Shown here: one piece after another, positions 20,038-32,221 of the stretch
How the letters are laid out: each line of letters opens with the position of its first letter
How positions within the stretch are numbered: position 1 is the first letter of the stretch
Assembly (NCBI GenBank): GCA_036784855.1
Contig: JAZDSV010000053.1
Coordinates: 1-64,000 of the forward strand
Reading direction: 5' to 3'
DNA: 64,000 nt
DNA from: Aphelidium insulamus
Lineage: Eukaryota; Aphelidiomycota; Aphelidea; Aphelidiaceae
Program-made: the position numbers and the translations under genes
The notes under the pieces: generated by a model
The model's database searches: none
What the model was told of the DNA's origin: nothing
Seen by the model: only the letters and a program-made list of their open reading frames with translations

Positions 20038-20961
20038 ATGAATCAAATCCACGCGATCCAGAAGAGGAACCGCGCCGAGCTGGAGCGCGGCCTGCAGGAT
20101 GCTTCGTGGCACGACGAGTTCAAAGAGTCGGCCTACATTTACCTGGGCGGGTTTTCATTTGCGCTCACAGAGGGAGATGTGCTGGCCGTGTGCAGCCAGT
20201 AAGCAGCATTTATACCTGCTGATAGACAATGTCGTTGATGGCGTCAATGCAGATACGGCGAGATAGAGGACATCAACCTTGTGCGTGACAAGGCTACTGG
20301 CAAGTCTCGTGGGTTCGCCTTTGTAAAGTATGCTGATCAGCGGTCGACGGTGCTGGCGGTGGACAATCTGAATGGGTTCAAGCTGCTGGACCGTGCACTG
20401 CGCTGCGACCACGTCAAGAACTACAAGCGGGACAAGCCGCGTGGTGACAAAGCTGAAGATGCAGACACTGTGCGTGCATGGCAAGAGCGAGAGCAGCGCA
20501 AGCATGAGGCCCTCCACAAGGGTGCTGGTTGTAAGTCAATTTTATCTAACCAATTATAATATGTCGCTACTGGATGAATGTCTTGTGTCCATGGTGGTAA
20601 TCATTCTTAATCTATGTACATAGTGAAGCGATCTCCATCACCATCTTCTTCTGTGGAAAGTGGCGGCGGCGGTGATGATGACAGTGGAAAGAAGCACGAG
20701 AAGATGCGCATTGACCGAGATGAGGTTGCCCAGCAGCTCGGCTTGGACGAAGAAGATCCAATGCGTGACTATTACATTGACAAGGAAGTGGCGCGAAGGC
20801 AGCGGAGCAAATCCAAGGGTCATTCTCATGAGCGTGAAAGGGAGCGACGAAAGCGGTCCAAGGAACGTCGACGTCACCGCTCATCCAGGCACGCCAGCAG
20901 GAGTCGCAGTCGCAGCGATAGTCGCAGTAGACGGCGCCCAAGTCGGCATGATAAAATATAA
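20038..20961 (+). CDS. RBMX2: RBMX2/Ist3-like RRM splicing factor
   Basis: Nuclear RNA-binding protein of the RES complex / activated spliceosome. Exons 20038-20198, 20253-20530 and 20624-20961 give 258 residues. The N-terminal helix with [15 protein letters not shown] is the RBMX2/Ist3 signature. The RRM has RNP2 (YIYLGGF) and RNP1 ([10 protein letters not shown]), then DQRST.LAVDN.NG and the C-terminal extension CDHV.NYK. Intron 1 interrupts S-Q|Y-G-E-I. The tail is Ser-rich, then acidic, then a long Arg/Ser and Arg/Glu stretch typical of splicing proteins. A conserved [10 protein letters not shown] segment lies in the tail. Confidence 0.93.
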
Positions 20962-21053
20962 TGCGTATAATATGCGTGTTCTTGCTGTTGCGTAGTTCAT
21001 AGAAAATACGCGAACTTTGGCATTGATCATAACACAATCACCAAAACGCGAAA

Positions 21054-21947
21054 ATGCGCCCGCTGACGGAAGAAGAGACCAAGACCTTCTTTGAGAAGCT
21101 GGCCAAGTAGTACGTACCTGCTACTTGATGTACACGCGTACACATATTGCATTTAATTAACTCTTTGCGCTCTGTGCAGCATCGGCAAGAATATCGTGAT
21201 GCTGCTGGACCGCGGCGATGAGAACTATTGCTTTCGCTATCACCGCGACCGCGTCTACTACGTCAGGTGCGTGTGCATTGTACGCACTATACGAATCTGC
21301 TTAACTCACCATGGGCACGTGCGCCAGTGAGTCCATGATGCGCAAGGCGACAAATGTCGGTCGGGACAACTTGTGCGCGCTCGGCACCTGCTTTGGCAAG
21401 TTTACAAAGTCTGGCAAGTTCCGCCTGCAGATTACCGCGCTCGAGTACCTGGCGCAGTATGCCAAGGTATCTTTTATATGTGTATTGTACATATATGTAC
21501 ATCTGCAATGTATACACCGATAATCTGTTTGTACTTCATGTATATTCTATATCTGCACTGTAAAACTGCAATGTATAATATCTATCTGTACTTAATGTAT
21601 CTTTATATATGCACTGTACAATGCACGTACATCTGCAATAGCTAGAATCTATCTGTACTTCGTATGTATCTAATGTGGCTGTATAGTACAAAGTGTGGCT
21701 CAAGGCCGCGGGTGAAATGCCATTCCTGTACGGAAACCACATCATCAAGGCGCATCTGGGCCGCATATCAGACGACACTCCGGAGCATGTGGGTGTGGTG
21801 GTGTACAACATGGCCGATGTGCCGCTGGGGTTCGGTGTCAGTGCGCGATCCACTGCCGATGCACGCCGCCTGGAACCCACCGCGATCTGCACATTCCACC
21901 AGGCGGACGTGGGGGAATATCTGCGCGAGGAGGAGACTCTGTTCTAA
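21054..21947 (+). CDS. NIP7: NIP7, 60S ribosome biogenesis factor
   Basis: Nucleolar factor required for 27S/60S maturation, with a C-terminal PUA domain. Exons 21054-21109, 21180-21266, 21328-21466 and 21687-21947 give exactly 180 residues, the conserved family length. Diagnostic blocks: [58 protein letters not shown], and FLYGNH..K..LGR...[14 protein letters not shown]...[16 protein letters not shown]. Intron 3 is unusually long (220 nt). It consists of imperfect repeats of a TGTACTT..TGTAT..ATCTGCA-type unit. Confidence 0.97.
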
Positions 21948-22174
21948 ATGAAGGCATTATCATATAATATATAGTAGGCGTTTAGATTATGATGGTCATG
22001 GTGTGTATGTGTGTGTCTGCAAGAGTGTGCAACTCTCTCTCTCAATATACTATGTACATCTATACAAGTATTTACATTTGCGCGTAAAGGCTTGCTATAA
22101 TGCACACAATGTCCGAGCCACCGAGATAACCCAAGACAGTCGCAGTCGCAGCTTTTGCATTCACGTCTGCCCAC

Positions 22175-23567
22175 ATGTGGACGATGTGGGCACTACTGCC
22201 TGTTTTGGTGGCTCTGCTGCAGTTGCTACTGCTGACCGGCATAGCAAAGTGCACAGCGCCCATCATCCAGCAGCCAAGGCCCAGACACGCCAACCTTGCC
22301 ATTGATGTGGGAAGTAGCGGCGATGAGATGTCGTCTCCGGAGCCTTTTAGCCCGGCTACATTGCAATGGTTCCAAGAGCAGTTTGCGAGGCTAAATTCGG
22401 GGACACCCGCGCAAATGGTGCCTGGCAGACGTGACTCTTGGGACAACATTGTGGGTGGCCAGGCCGTCTCTTCCGCAAGTTTCAGCTCTGACGAGTCTGA
22501 TAATCAAGATGGCGATGGCGGCATGTTCCACTGGGACAGCGTGGTGCAGCCCGCACATGACCTGGCTCAAGACACGCTGTGGCGCAATACGCGACTCCTG
22601 TGCGGTGCGGCGGTAATGAGCGGCGACTCGTTGGACGCTGCTGGCATTCCCAGTGCCGACTCCGACGCGCCGCCCCCGTCCGGCGACATGCATCTATATC
22701 TGGATCCGCTGTTCCGTGCAGCTTCTCCGCTGCATCTCCGCAACTGCATGCTGGCATTTGGAGTGTGGCTACATTGGCTCTGACGCGGACGTGACCACCG
22801 TGTGGCTGCACTACTCGCCGCTGCCGGGCCACGATCCGCAAGCCAATGTCGATCTGTTTCTCATGCCGGCGCTTGATCTCTTATTCCAAGTGAGCGGCCC
22901 GCTGGCCAGTTTCGCGGTGCCTGCTCAGTCGTCGATCGATCTCCCGTACATTGAGAAGACCTTTGAGCGCCGGATCGCTGCCGAGGTCCCGATCGATGTG
23001 ATGAGTCGCACCAACGGCAATCTGCACGCCATGTTCACCACACAGCATACTGCGGCAACACTGTGGACCCTGCCGCTGCCGTCCTTTTATCGCGCAGACG
23101 TCGCACTCGCACTGCCACGACTGAACCATGCCAGCTGTCGTGTGCGGCAAATGAACTTGCTGGTGCCCTACTCCAAACAATTGAGTCAATTCATGCTCTC
23201 CAAGCTTGGTCTGTGGGCGGCAAACAGTCCAATGCCCGCGCGACGCTGCTTTCGATACTTTCTACCGGGTGCCGTGTGGGCCACCACGGATGGCTACCTG
23301 TATGCTGCCCAGCTGGTGGTGGCGGTGATGGCGGTGGATGTGTCGGAACAGACCGTGCACCTGGTTGTGCCCGCAGGGTCGGCCCCGCTGGTCCCGGCGA
23401 TATTCATCTTATCGCAGATGTGCAGTGCGCTCGCCGACATTGAGGACATTGTTTATATGAACATAAGGGGGAGCGATGATGTCTCGGTGCTCCAAGAGCA
23501 GTGCATCAAGCATCGCAAATTCGGTGCTGCCATCTTGCGCATGTGGTCATCACTCTTGATGCACTAG
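22175..23567 (+). CDS. Uncharacterised protein with N-terminal hydrophobic signal
   Basis: Two long ORFs in different frames overlap at 22653-22783 and probably form one gene. The first starts MWTMWALLPVLVALLQLLLLTG, a signal peptide or anchor, followed by a Ser/Asp-rich region. The second continues from CGYIGSDADVTTVWLHYSPLPG to a stop at 23567 through a hydrophobic, Ala/Leu-rich domain, with VHLVVPAGSAPLVPAIF and a final FGAAILRMWSSLL helix. I found no splice pair that joins the frames cleanly near 22690-22780, so a frameshift or an unseen small intron is required. No family recognised. Confidence 0.5.
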
Positions 23568-23937
23568 AATAAGCCATCAGTATATAATATACATATTGTA
23601 TACACTTACATACTAACGTATACTGGAAAATGGTGTCTATTTGATAGTGCAATTGTATGACTATGCTTTAACCTTGATACGTTATAATAATCTTGTGGTC
23701 CATGAGCAGCAATGGATACAACTCATTGAACTATATTGTACACATTAGAGCACGCACGACATCTCTCTAATAGACACATACTACTGTATTCATGTATGTG
23801 TACTGCAGTAAATAAATACATTGCCTTAGCAATACACGGCCCGCCAATTAATATAGAACCGCTCAGCACGCGTAAAACTCCTCACAGTACGCGCCTGATT
23901 GACCGCGCCATCATCGATCGCCGCCAAGAACTTAATC
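23568..23937. other. Intergenic region upstream of the GPCR gene
   Basis: AT-rich spacer with no recognised element apart from general promoter-like composition; no ORF of interest. Confidence 0.5.
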
Positions 23938-25420
23938 ATGCTGCCGACGAACCCGCAGCCAGACAGCTCGCTGGTGGACTCGTTCAACAGCCATGGCAGT
24001 GGCGGTGTCGGTAACGACTCGATAGCTGCCCCGTTCGACGCCACCTCCACCCTGGCAGACACATATTCATTGCGCGGCACGCATGATTCCCCGCTGGACA
24101 CGTGGCACATTGACGTGCTGGCCATGAGCTCTCGTGCGGCTGCGTGCCTCTCTTTACTGGCCACCCTGGGTGTCATATGTGTGTTTATGCGGAGTCGCCG
24201 GTTCCGCACGCCCGCTAATCGTCTAATCTTCTTCATGGCCAGCGCCGACATGATCTCGGCCGCCGCGGTCTTTGTGGGCCGGTAAGTCCACGTAGTCATG
24301 GGTCTACGTATATCCTCTCTCACTATGTACTCTTTCCTTTTAACCCCACGCGTGCAGATGGGCCATTCCGGCCGGACAGGCCGAGTACTCACCGCCGTGT
24401 GAACTGCAAGCGTTCCTATCGCTGTGGGGCGACCTGTCTTCGATTGCCTGGACGGCGGCCATGTCCATCAACCTGATTCTGGTGTTGTTCCTGACGCGCT
24501 CTGCCCGCGATCTGGACTCGTTGGAAAAGTACTACTTCTTTGGCTGCTTTGGCGTGGCGTTCGGGCTGGCCTTCTTTCCGCTGTTTCTGCACGCGGACGG
24601 GCGTGGGTTCGCGTATGCGCCGAATTTGTTGCGCTGCCAGCTGTCGGACCACTGGCCCGAGATGATTATCGGCTTGTACTATGTGCCGATTGCCGCGGTG
24701 TTCCTGTTCAATGTGTGTGCATATTTCGCGTCCGGACTGCGTATCATTGTCCGAACGCGCAACTTGCCGCCCGCATCAAAGCGCAGCAGTGCACAGGCGA
24801 TCAAGCTTCGGGCCGGGTCTTCGGCGCTGTCACTTGCGCCCAGCACCAGCACCGACTACAATACTTCCGCAGCCAGTGCAGACAAGGATCGTGCGCGTAC
24901 AGGCTCGTCGCTGTTCCACCCAGGCTTTGCCTATGATCGCTTCCGCAATTCATTCCTCAGCGACCGCACCGTGGACCCGTCCATGAAGTTTGGCAGTGTC
25001 AGTCAGATGGACACCAACCGACCAGTGTCGTACTCGGCGGTGTCGGTTGTGCCGTCAGTGGCCACCACCGCCATGACGGAGAACACATCGCAGGCGCTGC
25101 TCTCGTTCCGATCTCGCTACTTTCAGAAGATTTTCCTCTTTCTGTTTGCCTACCTGCTGGTGTGGTGTGCACCGACTGCCGCGCGGATCTACTTGTGGCT
25201 GCTGCCAGCGGCGCCACTGACGGCCCAGTTCACCATTGGGCGGTTCCCGGTGTATCTGGCGATTGAGATACTGCTCGGGCTGCGTGGGTTCATCAACTTT
25301 CTGTGCTACTTTGTCATTAGCTGGTGGGGCATTCACCGCGAGCAGCAAAAGGAGGCGGAGCGCTTGCTGGGCGAGTCGACTTCCACTCCCATGTCTACCG
25401 TGCGTGGCGGCACTCAATAG
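23938..25420 (+). CDS. Class-E/cAMP-receptor-like seven-helix GPCR
   Basis: 468-residue membrane receptor. Exons are 23938-24281 and 24358-25420; the 76-nt intron splits an Arg codon in FVGR|WAIP. About 60 polar N-terminal residues precede TM1 (AAACLSLLATLGVICVFM), the RRFRTPANRLIFFMASADMIS loop/TM2, TM3 (CELQAFLSLWGDLSSIAWTAA), TM4 and TM5. A long cytoplasmic loop rich in Ser/Thr follows, then TM6 (FLFLFAYLLVWCAPTAARIY) and TM7 (LRGFINFLCYFVISW). The RTPANRLI..M..ADM pattern and a Cys-containing TM3 start match the Dictyostelium cAR / fungal Git3-like group. It probably couples to heterotrimeric G proteins; the ligand is not deducible. Confidence 0.82.
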
Positions 25421-25744
25421 CATACTGACTTCCGTAATACATCATACATACATCCATGATTTGTACTATGTCACTGTGTACACTATCTACATCTACATAG
25501 TATAGAGTATATCATGCGGCACAGATTTAGTATGCAGCATTGCCATATAGCACAATTGACAAGAACACAAGTAGTTGATAGTTAAGAAACAGTGTACTAC
25601 AGCTAATTATGCAGTTAATGCTGGCCAAGTTCCACACAGTTCAAGCACGATGTAATGGTTGACGCTATACTTTGTCCACATAACATGAAGACGACCCTAA
25701 CCCACATGCACAACCCTAGTTTGCAATACTTAACAACGCCGAAT
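25421..25744. other. Intergenic region upstream of TFIIA-gamma
   Basis: No gene seen. An in-frame upstream ATG at 25655 would add 30 residues to TFIIA-gamma, but they do not resemble the family. Confidence 0.5.
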
Positions 25745-26117
25745 ATGAACTACGAGCTGTACAGGCGGACTACGCTTGGCGAATGCCTCACGGACGCCCT
25801 GGATGACCTGATAAAGTCGGCGCAGATCACGCCACAACTTGCCATGCGCGTCCTGATGCAGTTCGATCGCTCAATGTCGGAGGCGCTGTCCACACGGTCG
25901 CGATCCCGGCTCTCTGTCAAAGTGCGTTTGTGCGGTGTAGTGCGGGGCCATTATGCTGCAGCTAACTCGGCAGGGACACCTGCATACCTACCGGCTGTGC
26001 GATGACGTGTGGACATTCATACTGGCGAATCCGACTATCCGGGTGATGGACGGCGGCATGTCCGAGACGATAACCACGGAGAAGATCAAGATTGTAGCAT
26101 GTAAAAAGGACGCCTAG
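25745..26117 (+). CDS. GTF2A2: TFIIA small (gamma) subunit
   Basis: General transcription factor subunit that stabilises TBP on the promoter. Exons 25745-25921 and 25974-26117 give 106 residues (family about 106-122). The N-terminal four-helix part reads MNYELYRRTTLGECLTDALD, QITPQLAMRVL.QFD and the C-terminal beta part has TYRLCDDVWTFIL and TTEKIKIVAC. The 52-nt intron ends at the second of two AGs (CTCGGCAG). This gives K|GHLHTYRLCD, which aligns with the family, whereas the first AG (CTGCAG) would shift frame. Confidence 0.95.
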
Positions 26118-26172
26118 TAAAGTGCATAAAGAGAGCGCATTCATGTATGGTATGGCATATACACTTGTAACT

Positions 26173-29100
26173 CTATGGCGACTGCTGCGACCGGCGCTCG
26201 TATACGGATTTCCGGCTGCGGTTGCGGTCAAGTACCGTGTCGCGGAAATGATCCGTAAGTGTCGCGGGCGACGTGAGCCAGCTCCATTTCCGCTCGTGCT
26301 GCGTCGTTATTGCTGCAGATGAGTGTTTTGCGTGACTGGGTCGCGGTTTGGCTGCTGTCGCGGGATCTTGCAATCTTCCACTCGATGTATCAGCAGGTAA
26401 TTCTTCGCCCCCTTTGCCGGCAGCCGACTGCGCCTTCGTCTGTAGTGACTCGTTGATTGCACTTGAAGGCCGCGCAGACTGGCTTCCTTTTGGGCCACGG
26501 TCGTGACCTAGGTGCTCATTTGGGCGGGCAGACAGTTGTGTAGATGATTGTAGCTGTGCAGATAGCAGTGCCGACGATCGATTGACCGACATTGGCGAGC
26601 TGACCGCCAGCGATACGTTTACTGGAACACGAGTGTCCACGCGCATGTTTCGCGACGGCTTTCGGTTCTCCGATGATTCAGCATTCGCCGAAAGTATAAA
26701 CGACGCATCCACTGCAGCCTTGGTGGGGTATTCCACTCCAGGGCCGCTACTATCTGAGAGTGATGGTGCACATTCCGAGTCCATATCCGACAGTGGAGCC
26801 CACAGTGAAGTTACGTTTCTTGTTGGTAGTACCGGCACTGTCACCTTTTCGCCAGTTGTAACGTTGGCGAAGAGACCCGCCGATGTTGCTGATGTCAGTT
26901 TCAGCTTGGGCAGTGGGCACATCCCCGTCCGAAGTGGCACCAAAACCGTGTCGGTGAAGCTGTACTCATCTCCTTCATGCAGATGGACTTGCCGTGCAGT
27001 GCGGCCAGCCACGAGCCACAGATCAGAGTCATACTCCAGGGCGTAAGTTGCAGTTCCTTCACCGCGTGTTTGACGCAACGTTATTGTCACATTGTACGGA
27101 CGCCCCAACTCCAGAGTCTCGGGAAGGCCTTGCAAAGTGGCGGCGGTGATGGGCAATGTGAGGCGGACGAAAAACTCTTGTCGCACAGTGCGTTTTATGA
27201 CGGAATGACAAGCGATGTCCCTGGAAACCACGCACCAGCGCTATGAGCGTTTAGTTACCATACAACATCTTTCCAGCTCTTGCCCGCACCTCATGCGAGT
27301 AAAATTCGCGGACAATGAATGACAAAACATTGTACAATTTGGCCTTTTTTGTTTTCTTGATGCGCAATGTGCTGCTGGCGGCTTCCAGCGTGCCCAAAAG
27401 TCGTCGTTCCAGGACAGCCCACCAATTGGCGGCAATGCCACATATTCGATGAATTACAGCGTCATGCTTCATGAAACGTTCAATAGCGCCTACTTTTGGG
27501 ATCTTTGGCGGACAAAGTTTGACAGATCCTTCGCGGGCAAGTGCGTCAAGAATGGTGCTGCGGAACTTCTCCGCGGACAAACTTTGCGAGACAATGAAGC
27601 TAGCCGCAAACGAAGAGTAGCTCTGTAAGAGAGATGCGACACTGTTGCCTTCCACCGACACCAGCGAGTCTACGGAACGGGCAGAGAGCGGCGGAGCACC
27701 AACATCCAGGGGAAACATTTCTGCAATGACTGCGCATATGTTTCTACGCACCACAAATAGTATTTCTGCGATGATGAGATGAGATATAATTCTCGCTCAT
27801 GGACTGGAAGTACTCCTTACCAGCTTCAAGTGGAACAACGTCGACTTTAACGATCAACTTATTGCTGTCACCGCTACCATCGCTAGAGACGTTCAGCGGG
27901 AATTTTTCGAGCTTTTCGCCAATTTTATCTACTGGATCGACATGAGTTACCCGCGCACCAATTGCAACATTGCTGTCATCGCTGTACAGCGCTACAGGAA
28001 GCATGAGCATATCCTTTCTTATGCAGGTTGCGGACACCGTTGCCAACAATCTGCAATATGATAATCGACACCCTGATAGTAGTCAGACCACCTTACCCCG
28101 ATTCAGAGACGTCCACAGCGATATTTGCTGCAACTGGTATACTCAGGTCCACGATAGATGAGGACTGCTGCGCGACCATGGCTCCCGACACCGTTTCGTA
28201 CTCGAGCACTGAGTTAATCTAGACGAGCGATAAGATTTGGACCGTCATAAAATGTACTTACTGTCTGTACCGACGATGAAGCACTACTAGTGCGGATAGG
28301 TACACTGATCTTCAATACGGAATTCGCGGGTACAGATACTGATATAGCTAGCTTTGACTCCATAATACTAATAGTTTCCTCATCGTTTCTTTCTTCCGCA
28401 CGGATTTCCACGGAACTTGAGGAGTCGAGTGGGCCAAGTACTTCCGATGCAATGGAGTACAAACAGTTTTCGCGATCAGAAAACGTGATGTCAGAATTGG
28501 TTGATAAAAGCAAGCAAGCTCCTGGCGCCAAGAAACTCGCTCGGGTATAAATGCACACTTCGATCGAGTCGCAGACAGCACCGCTTGACTCGCTGGTTGT
28601 CATGTCAACCGTACCAGTTATCACGACGGCGACACTATCGTTGCTGTCGTGAACTTTCAACATTTTCTTTGGCAAATTTGGACTTAGATAACTTTTACGA
28701 CACGCCACAAATGGGCCTAATTGCAGGTCCATAGTAGCAGCAACATAATTTCCAGATGGAGTAATCGACGAGCACGACAGCCAAAAAACATTCGCCCCGG
28801 GATAAATCTTGTCAATGTTGCGACCAGTCATTTCAAGATCAAACACCGCATCAGTAGACGCGTTTCCGCAGCATACTACGCGAATTCCATAAAACGAAAA
28901 CTCTACTGGAAGCTTTGATACCAATTCGATACAAATTCTTCTACCGTCATCAAAGTCAAGTGACTCGTCATTTTCAACGTGGCTTGATTTGATCGAGATG
29001 TTGAAAAAGGACGGTATGCTGAGCACCAGTGGATCCGTTTCGGCGATCATTTGGACATAGCGATCCAGCTCAGTGACCAGGCGGTCCATTTGCTCAGCTG

Positions 29101-31085
29101 CCAGTAAATGACATCGATGTAAAACGTCGATTGCGCCCCGGATAAACCGATCATACTGTCGCAGCTCTACACTGCACCGCAGCCACATTAAGGCGTTGCG
29201 TTGATCAAATATGGACCAATCTTCACGCTTCCACCGAGTCTCGATATCCATCAGGTCAGCCTCAGTAACTGGCGAAGAATCGTCCGAGAGCTTGACCGTT
29301 GACCGAAGAATGATACTTGCTCGCGCCCAGTCGCACGAATAAAAGTGCACCGCGGCAATGTCGCACTTCAACATTCGAACGGTTCGGAACGCTCCAGACT
29401 CCAAATAACCTTGCAACGCTCGATTAGTCAGATCAATGTAGGCGGCAATGAATGTTTCCCTAGCGCTAAATGCCGAAATTAGGTCTCTGTTGGTAACTGC
29501 TGAGCAAATTGTTTGAATGGAAGTGGCTACATCAGGCTTAAAAACAAGCGGATCGTCATTCGATATAATTCCAAGCTGCACTGCAATTTTGTCCATCTGA
29601 GCAAGTTATACACTAAAATTAGTTGGCATATGGTACTTTCCTGCCGCCGAGCATCGTGAAGTAGTTCAGCGCGCGTTCCATAGAATTCGATCGAGCCCTG
29701 CACGCCAGCGGGCAATTTTTCTGCCACGTTCGCAATCTCCATGCACGCTGAATATATCCATGACGGAATAAAGAGCTCGGGTAGCTTCTTCTGTTCACAG
29801 TCAGGAAGTAACGTTTGAGAAATTATACTCGCAGTACCTCGTTCTGCAGCAACATGCGGGTAACCAGTCCGATAAACATCTTTCCACGTTGACAAATCAG
29901 TGTGACCCGCTGAAGCTGCACCAACAAACTGCACTGGCGCGCAAACAGATAGCACCGAAAATCGAATATAGATATTGAGCTCGAAGCCAGCAGTTCTCGG
30001 TACTGCTTCTTGTCCCAGCTGAGCACACTGGCACTGTCATCCATGGGATCCGTGGCGCCAAAATTATCCAACCACATGGCAGCATCTAGATTGTGTACTT
30101 GGAGAAGAAGCGGTATTGCTATAAGTCAAACCTTTTTGAAGTGCCGTGTCCACACACTGTGAAAAAGCGATCTCCAGTTCGTCGTACAGCAGCAAAGCAT
30201 CTTCGCAAAATCCCACAGCTTCGTAGGCCATTGCCAAGGTCTCTTTAGTCAGGAAAAAACGAGAGTAATTGAAACCGGGAAGCAATCTGTTCACGTCCAG
30301 GGCACGTATTTCTTCCTGCAGCTTGGCTACCAGGCTTCCGTACGCGGCGAAAATGCCGTCGACAAGACGCCCGAAAAACTCTCTCCACATCTCATCGTCC
30401 TTCAGATCAGCACCCAGCCGTATCTGCGCGCACCTAAAATTTTAATCAAATTGCGATCAGCACTGATGAGCCGAACCTGTCGCGCTTGCCCGTATTATAA
30501 TCGGCCTTGATACGATCAAACACAGACGATGGGCGAACTAGCAGCGAGGATCGATTACCGGGGACAGTGCCGGTCTTTGGGGTGCCAGTGTAGACGGACA
30601 CGCCGCTCTCTTGCTGCTGCTGTAAATGCACGATAATCCACTCCATGTCGGGACGGGCGTCCACCGCATCCAACCACAGTTTCAACTGCTTCTTGACGAC
30701 TTGCTTGTACACTTCCACATCCTGCCGTAGTGAGTGCGGCGAAAGCAAACATATCCTCATACATCACACTGCACAAAGTACAGGCACAGAAGCGGTGAGT
30801 CCCGCAGACCCTGCATCTGGGATGACGCAGCCTTTGCCGACGAGCCCTGAAGGCTTTCCACCGTGCACTGCTGCATATTAAGCTGCAGCACAGGAATAAC
30901 GCGGTCACCGCCTGCACCGTCAGTAAGCGCACGTCACTATTGAATGTACCTGTGCGACTGGTCATTATGGATGCAGCATTCTGCCAGTGAATGTTGGTGA
31001 GGGGGATGCGTGAGGTGAACTCTGCGCTGATATGGCTCCAGATGTTGAATTCGTCGCAGACTGCATATGGAGACGCTCAGCTGGC
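26173..31085 (-). CDS. TRAPPC10: TRAPPC10/Trs130, TRAPP II subunit
   Basis: Large Golgi-tethering subunit of TRAPP II, which acts with Rab GTPases. The C-terminus is at 26173, only 55 bp from the convergent TFIIA-gamma stop. Segments in transcription order: DEFNIWSHISAEF.SRIPL.NIHW (about 31070-30960), VYKQVVKKQLKLWLDAVDARPDMEWIIVHL, FDRIKADYNTGKRDR, a helical region with YDELE.AFSQ, DFRCYLFARQCSLLVQLQR, the long exon 28214-29596, and beta-sandwich domains ending in LELGRPYNVTITLRQTR and LRTGMCPLPKLKL. About eight introns interrupt it. The first exon(s) upstream of the acceptor near 31070 were not identified, so the N-terminus is missing from this model. Confidence 0.82.
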
Positions 31086-31403
31086 TGGTATACGCTTACA
31101 TGTGGCTCACGTACAGGCTACGGAGACGCCTCGCCTGCTGCTGTTGGGCGAAATGGCATTGGCCGCGCTTGTCGGCTCGGTCATTGGATCAGCGGTAACA
31201 ATGTATTACTTACACGCAACTAGGTCATGCACTTGGACATGTCGTTGCATTGTCGTTGTATATACGTATACAACGACGACTGGACCCGGAGATGGCGTCT
31301 GACCCACAGATGGCTGACGTGCGTGATGTGACACTCAGCTACACCTTTTTCAAAGCTGCCGACTATGCGCCGACCGAATCAGAGCCGGAGGCCGCCAATT
31401 AGA

Positions 31404-32221
31404 AGTAACTTGTGCTCGAGGTCTTCATCGTGGTAAGCATTACGGCTATATTTTGCCTTGTATGCTACAACAGTTGCCTGAAGCAGCCAAGATACTTGTG
31501 AGACTAGAAATTCGTATATACTTCACATAATCTCTATTGAAGACACAACGCGCTGCCACGGTTTTATTCTACTCGGTCCAGCTAAGAAATCAGTACTATC
31601 GAAAGCCGCCATCCATATCCACTTACTATTTCGGCGATAGTTCCCACGTAAATACAACTTTGAAATCGTCTCCATCGATCTGCGGGGCTGCAAAAACAGT
31701 GATAAATAATGGTTGAATAGCGACTCAACCAACGTTACTCCTGTACATATGTAACTTCGAAGCCCTACTCTAGTCCTCTAGTCCCTGCGGCATGAAAGAT
31801 CATATGTATGCAAAGTAAGTAGTACACGCGCAACGTACCTTTCCAGTCACGATCCAAGCCTGAAAACTGCCCCCGTGTTCGCGCCGAGTCGATCTGCCCT
31901 GCTGCGAAATTCATTATGCACCCATTGTGAGAAGAATGTATGGTACATACCTATTCGTCGATTGTGCCTCGCCTCGAAACCGTCGCCGCCGGCCTTGAGC
32001 TGTCGTCGATCTTCGGCACATGCTGGCCAGGCCGACCCCGATTCCACCCGCCGGGGACAGCCACGCGTCAGTGGAAATATGAACAATGTGCAACGCTCAC
32101 CCATGTACTCGATGCTTCAACGCTCACCATTCTTGATACTTCGGAACCGGCCGAGTCTTCGGCACAGGCGAAAAGACATACAAATGTGTTAGAACGCCTA
32201 TTGAAACGCTATTGTACTTAC
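31404..32221. other. Region downstream of the module array, possible 3' exons
   Basis: No clear gene. On the minus strand, candidate splice sites continue out of the array: a GTAAGTAC donor ending the exon at 32222, then an acceptor/donor-bounded stretch near 31969-32000 with a GTATGTACC donor. Its translation (EDRRQLKAGGDGFEARHNRR) loosely echoes the 66-nt array exon. A CGCAG acceptor lies near 31910, a GTACGTTGCG donor near 31830-31842, and a TTTTTGCAG acceptor near 31690. These would be 3' exons of an array transcript. Confidence 0.35.

Noticed and set aside
30555..30965. 136-codon alternative minus-strand ORF in the TRAPPC10 region.
   Set aside because: It overlaps exons of TRAPPC10 in another frame; only its N-terminal part (MTSRTGTF..) is in the TRAPPC10 frame before an intron.
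31131..31403. Small plus-strand membrane protein (MALAALVGSVIGSAVTMYY and a downstream MASDPQMADV exon).
   Set aside because: A TM-like stretch is present, but no splice joins were consistent and it overlaps the 5' end of TRAPPC10; too weak to list as a gene.
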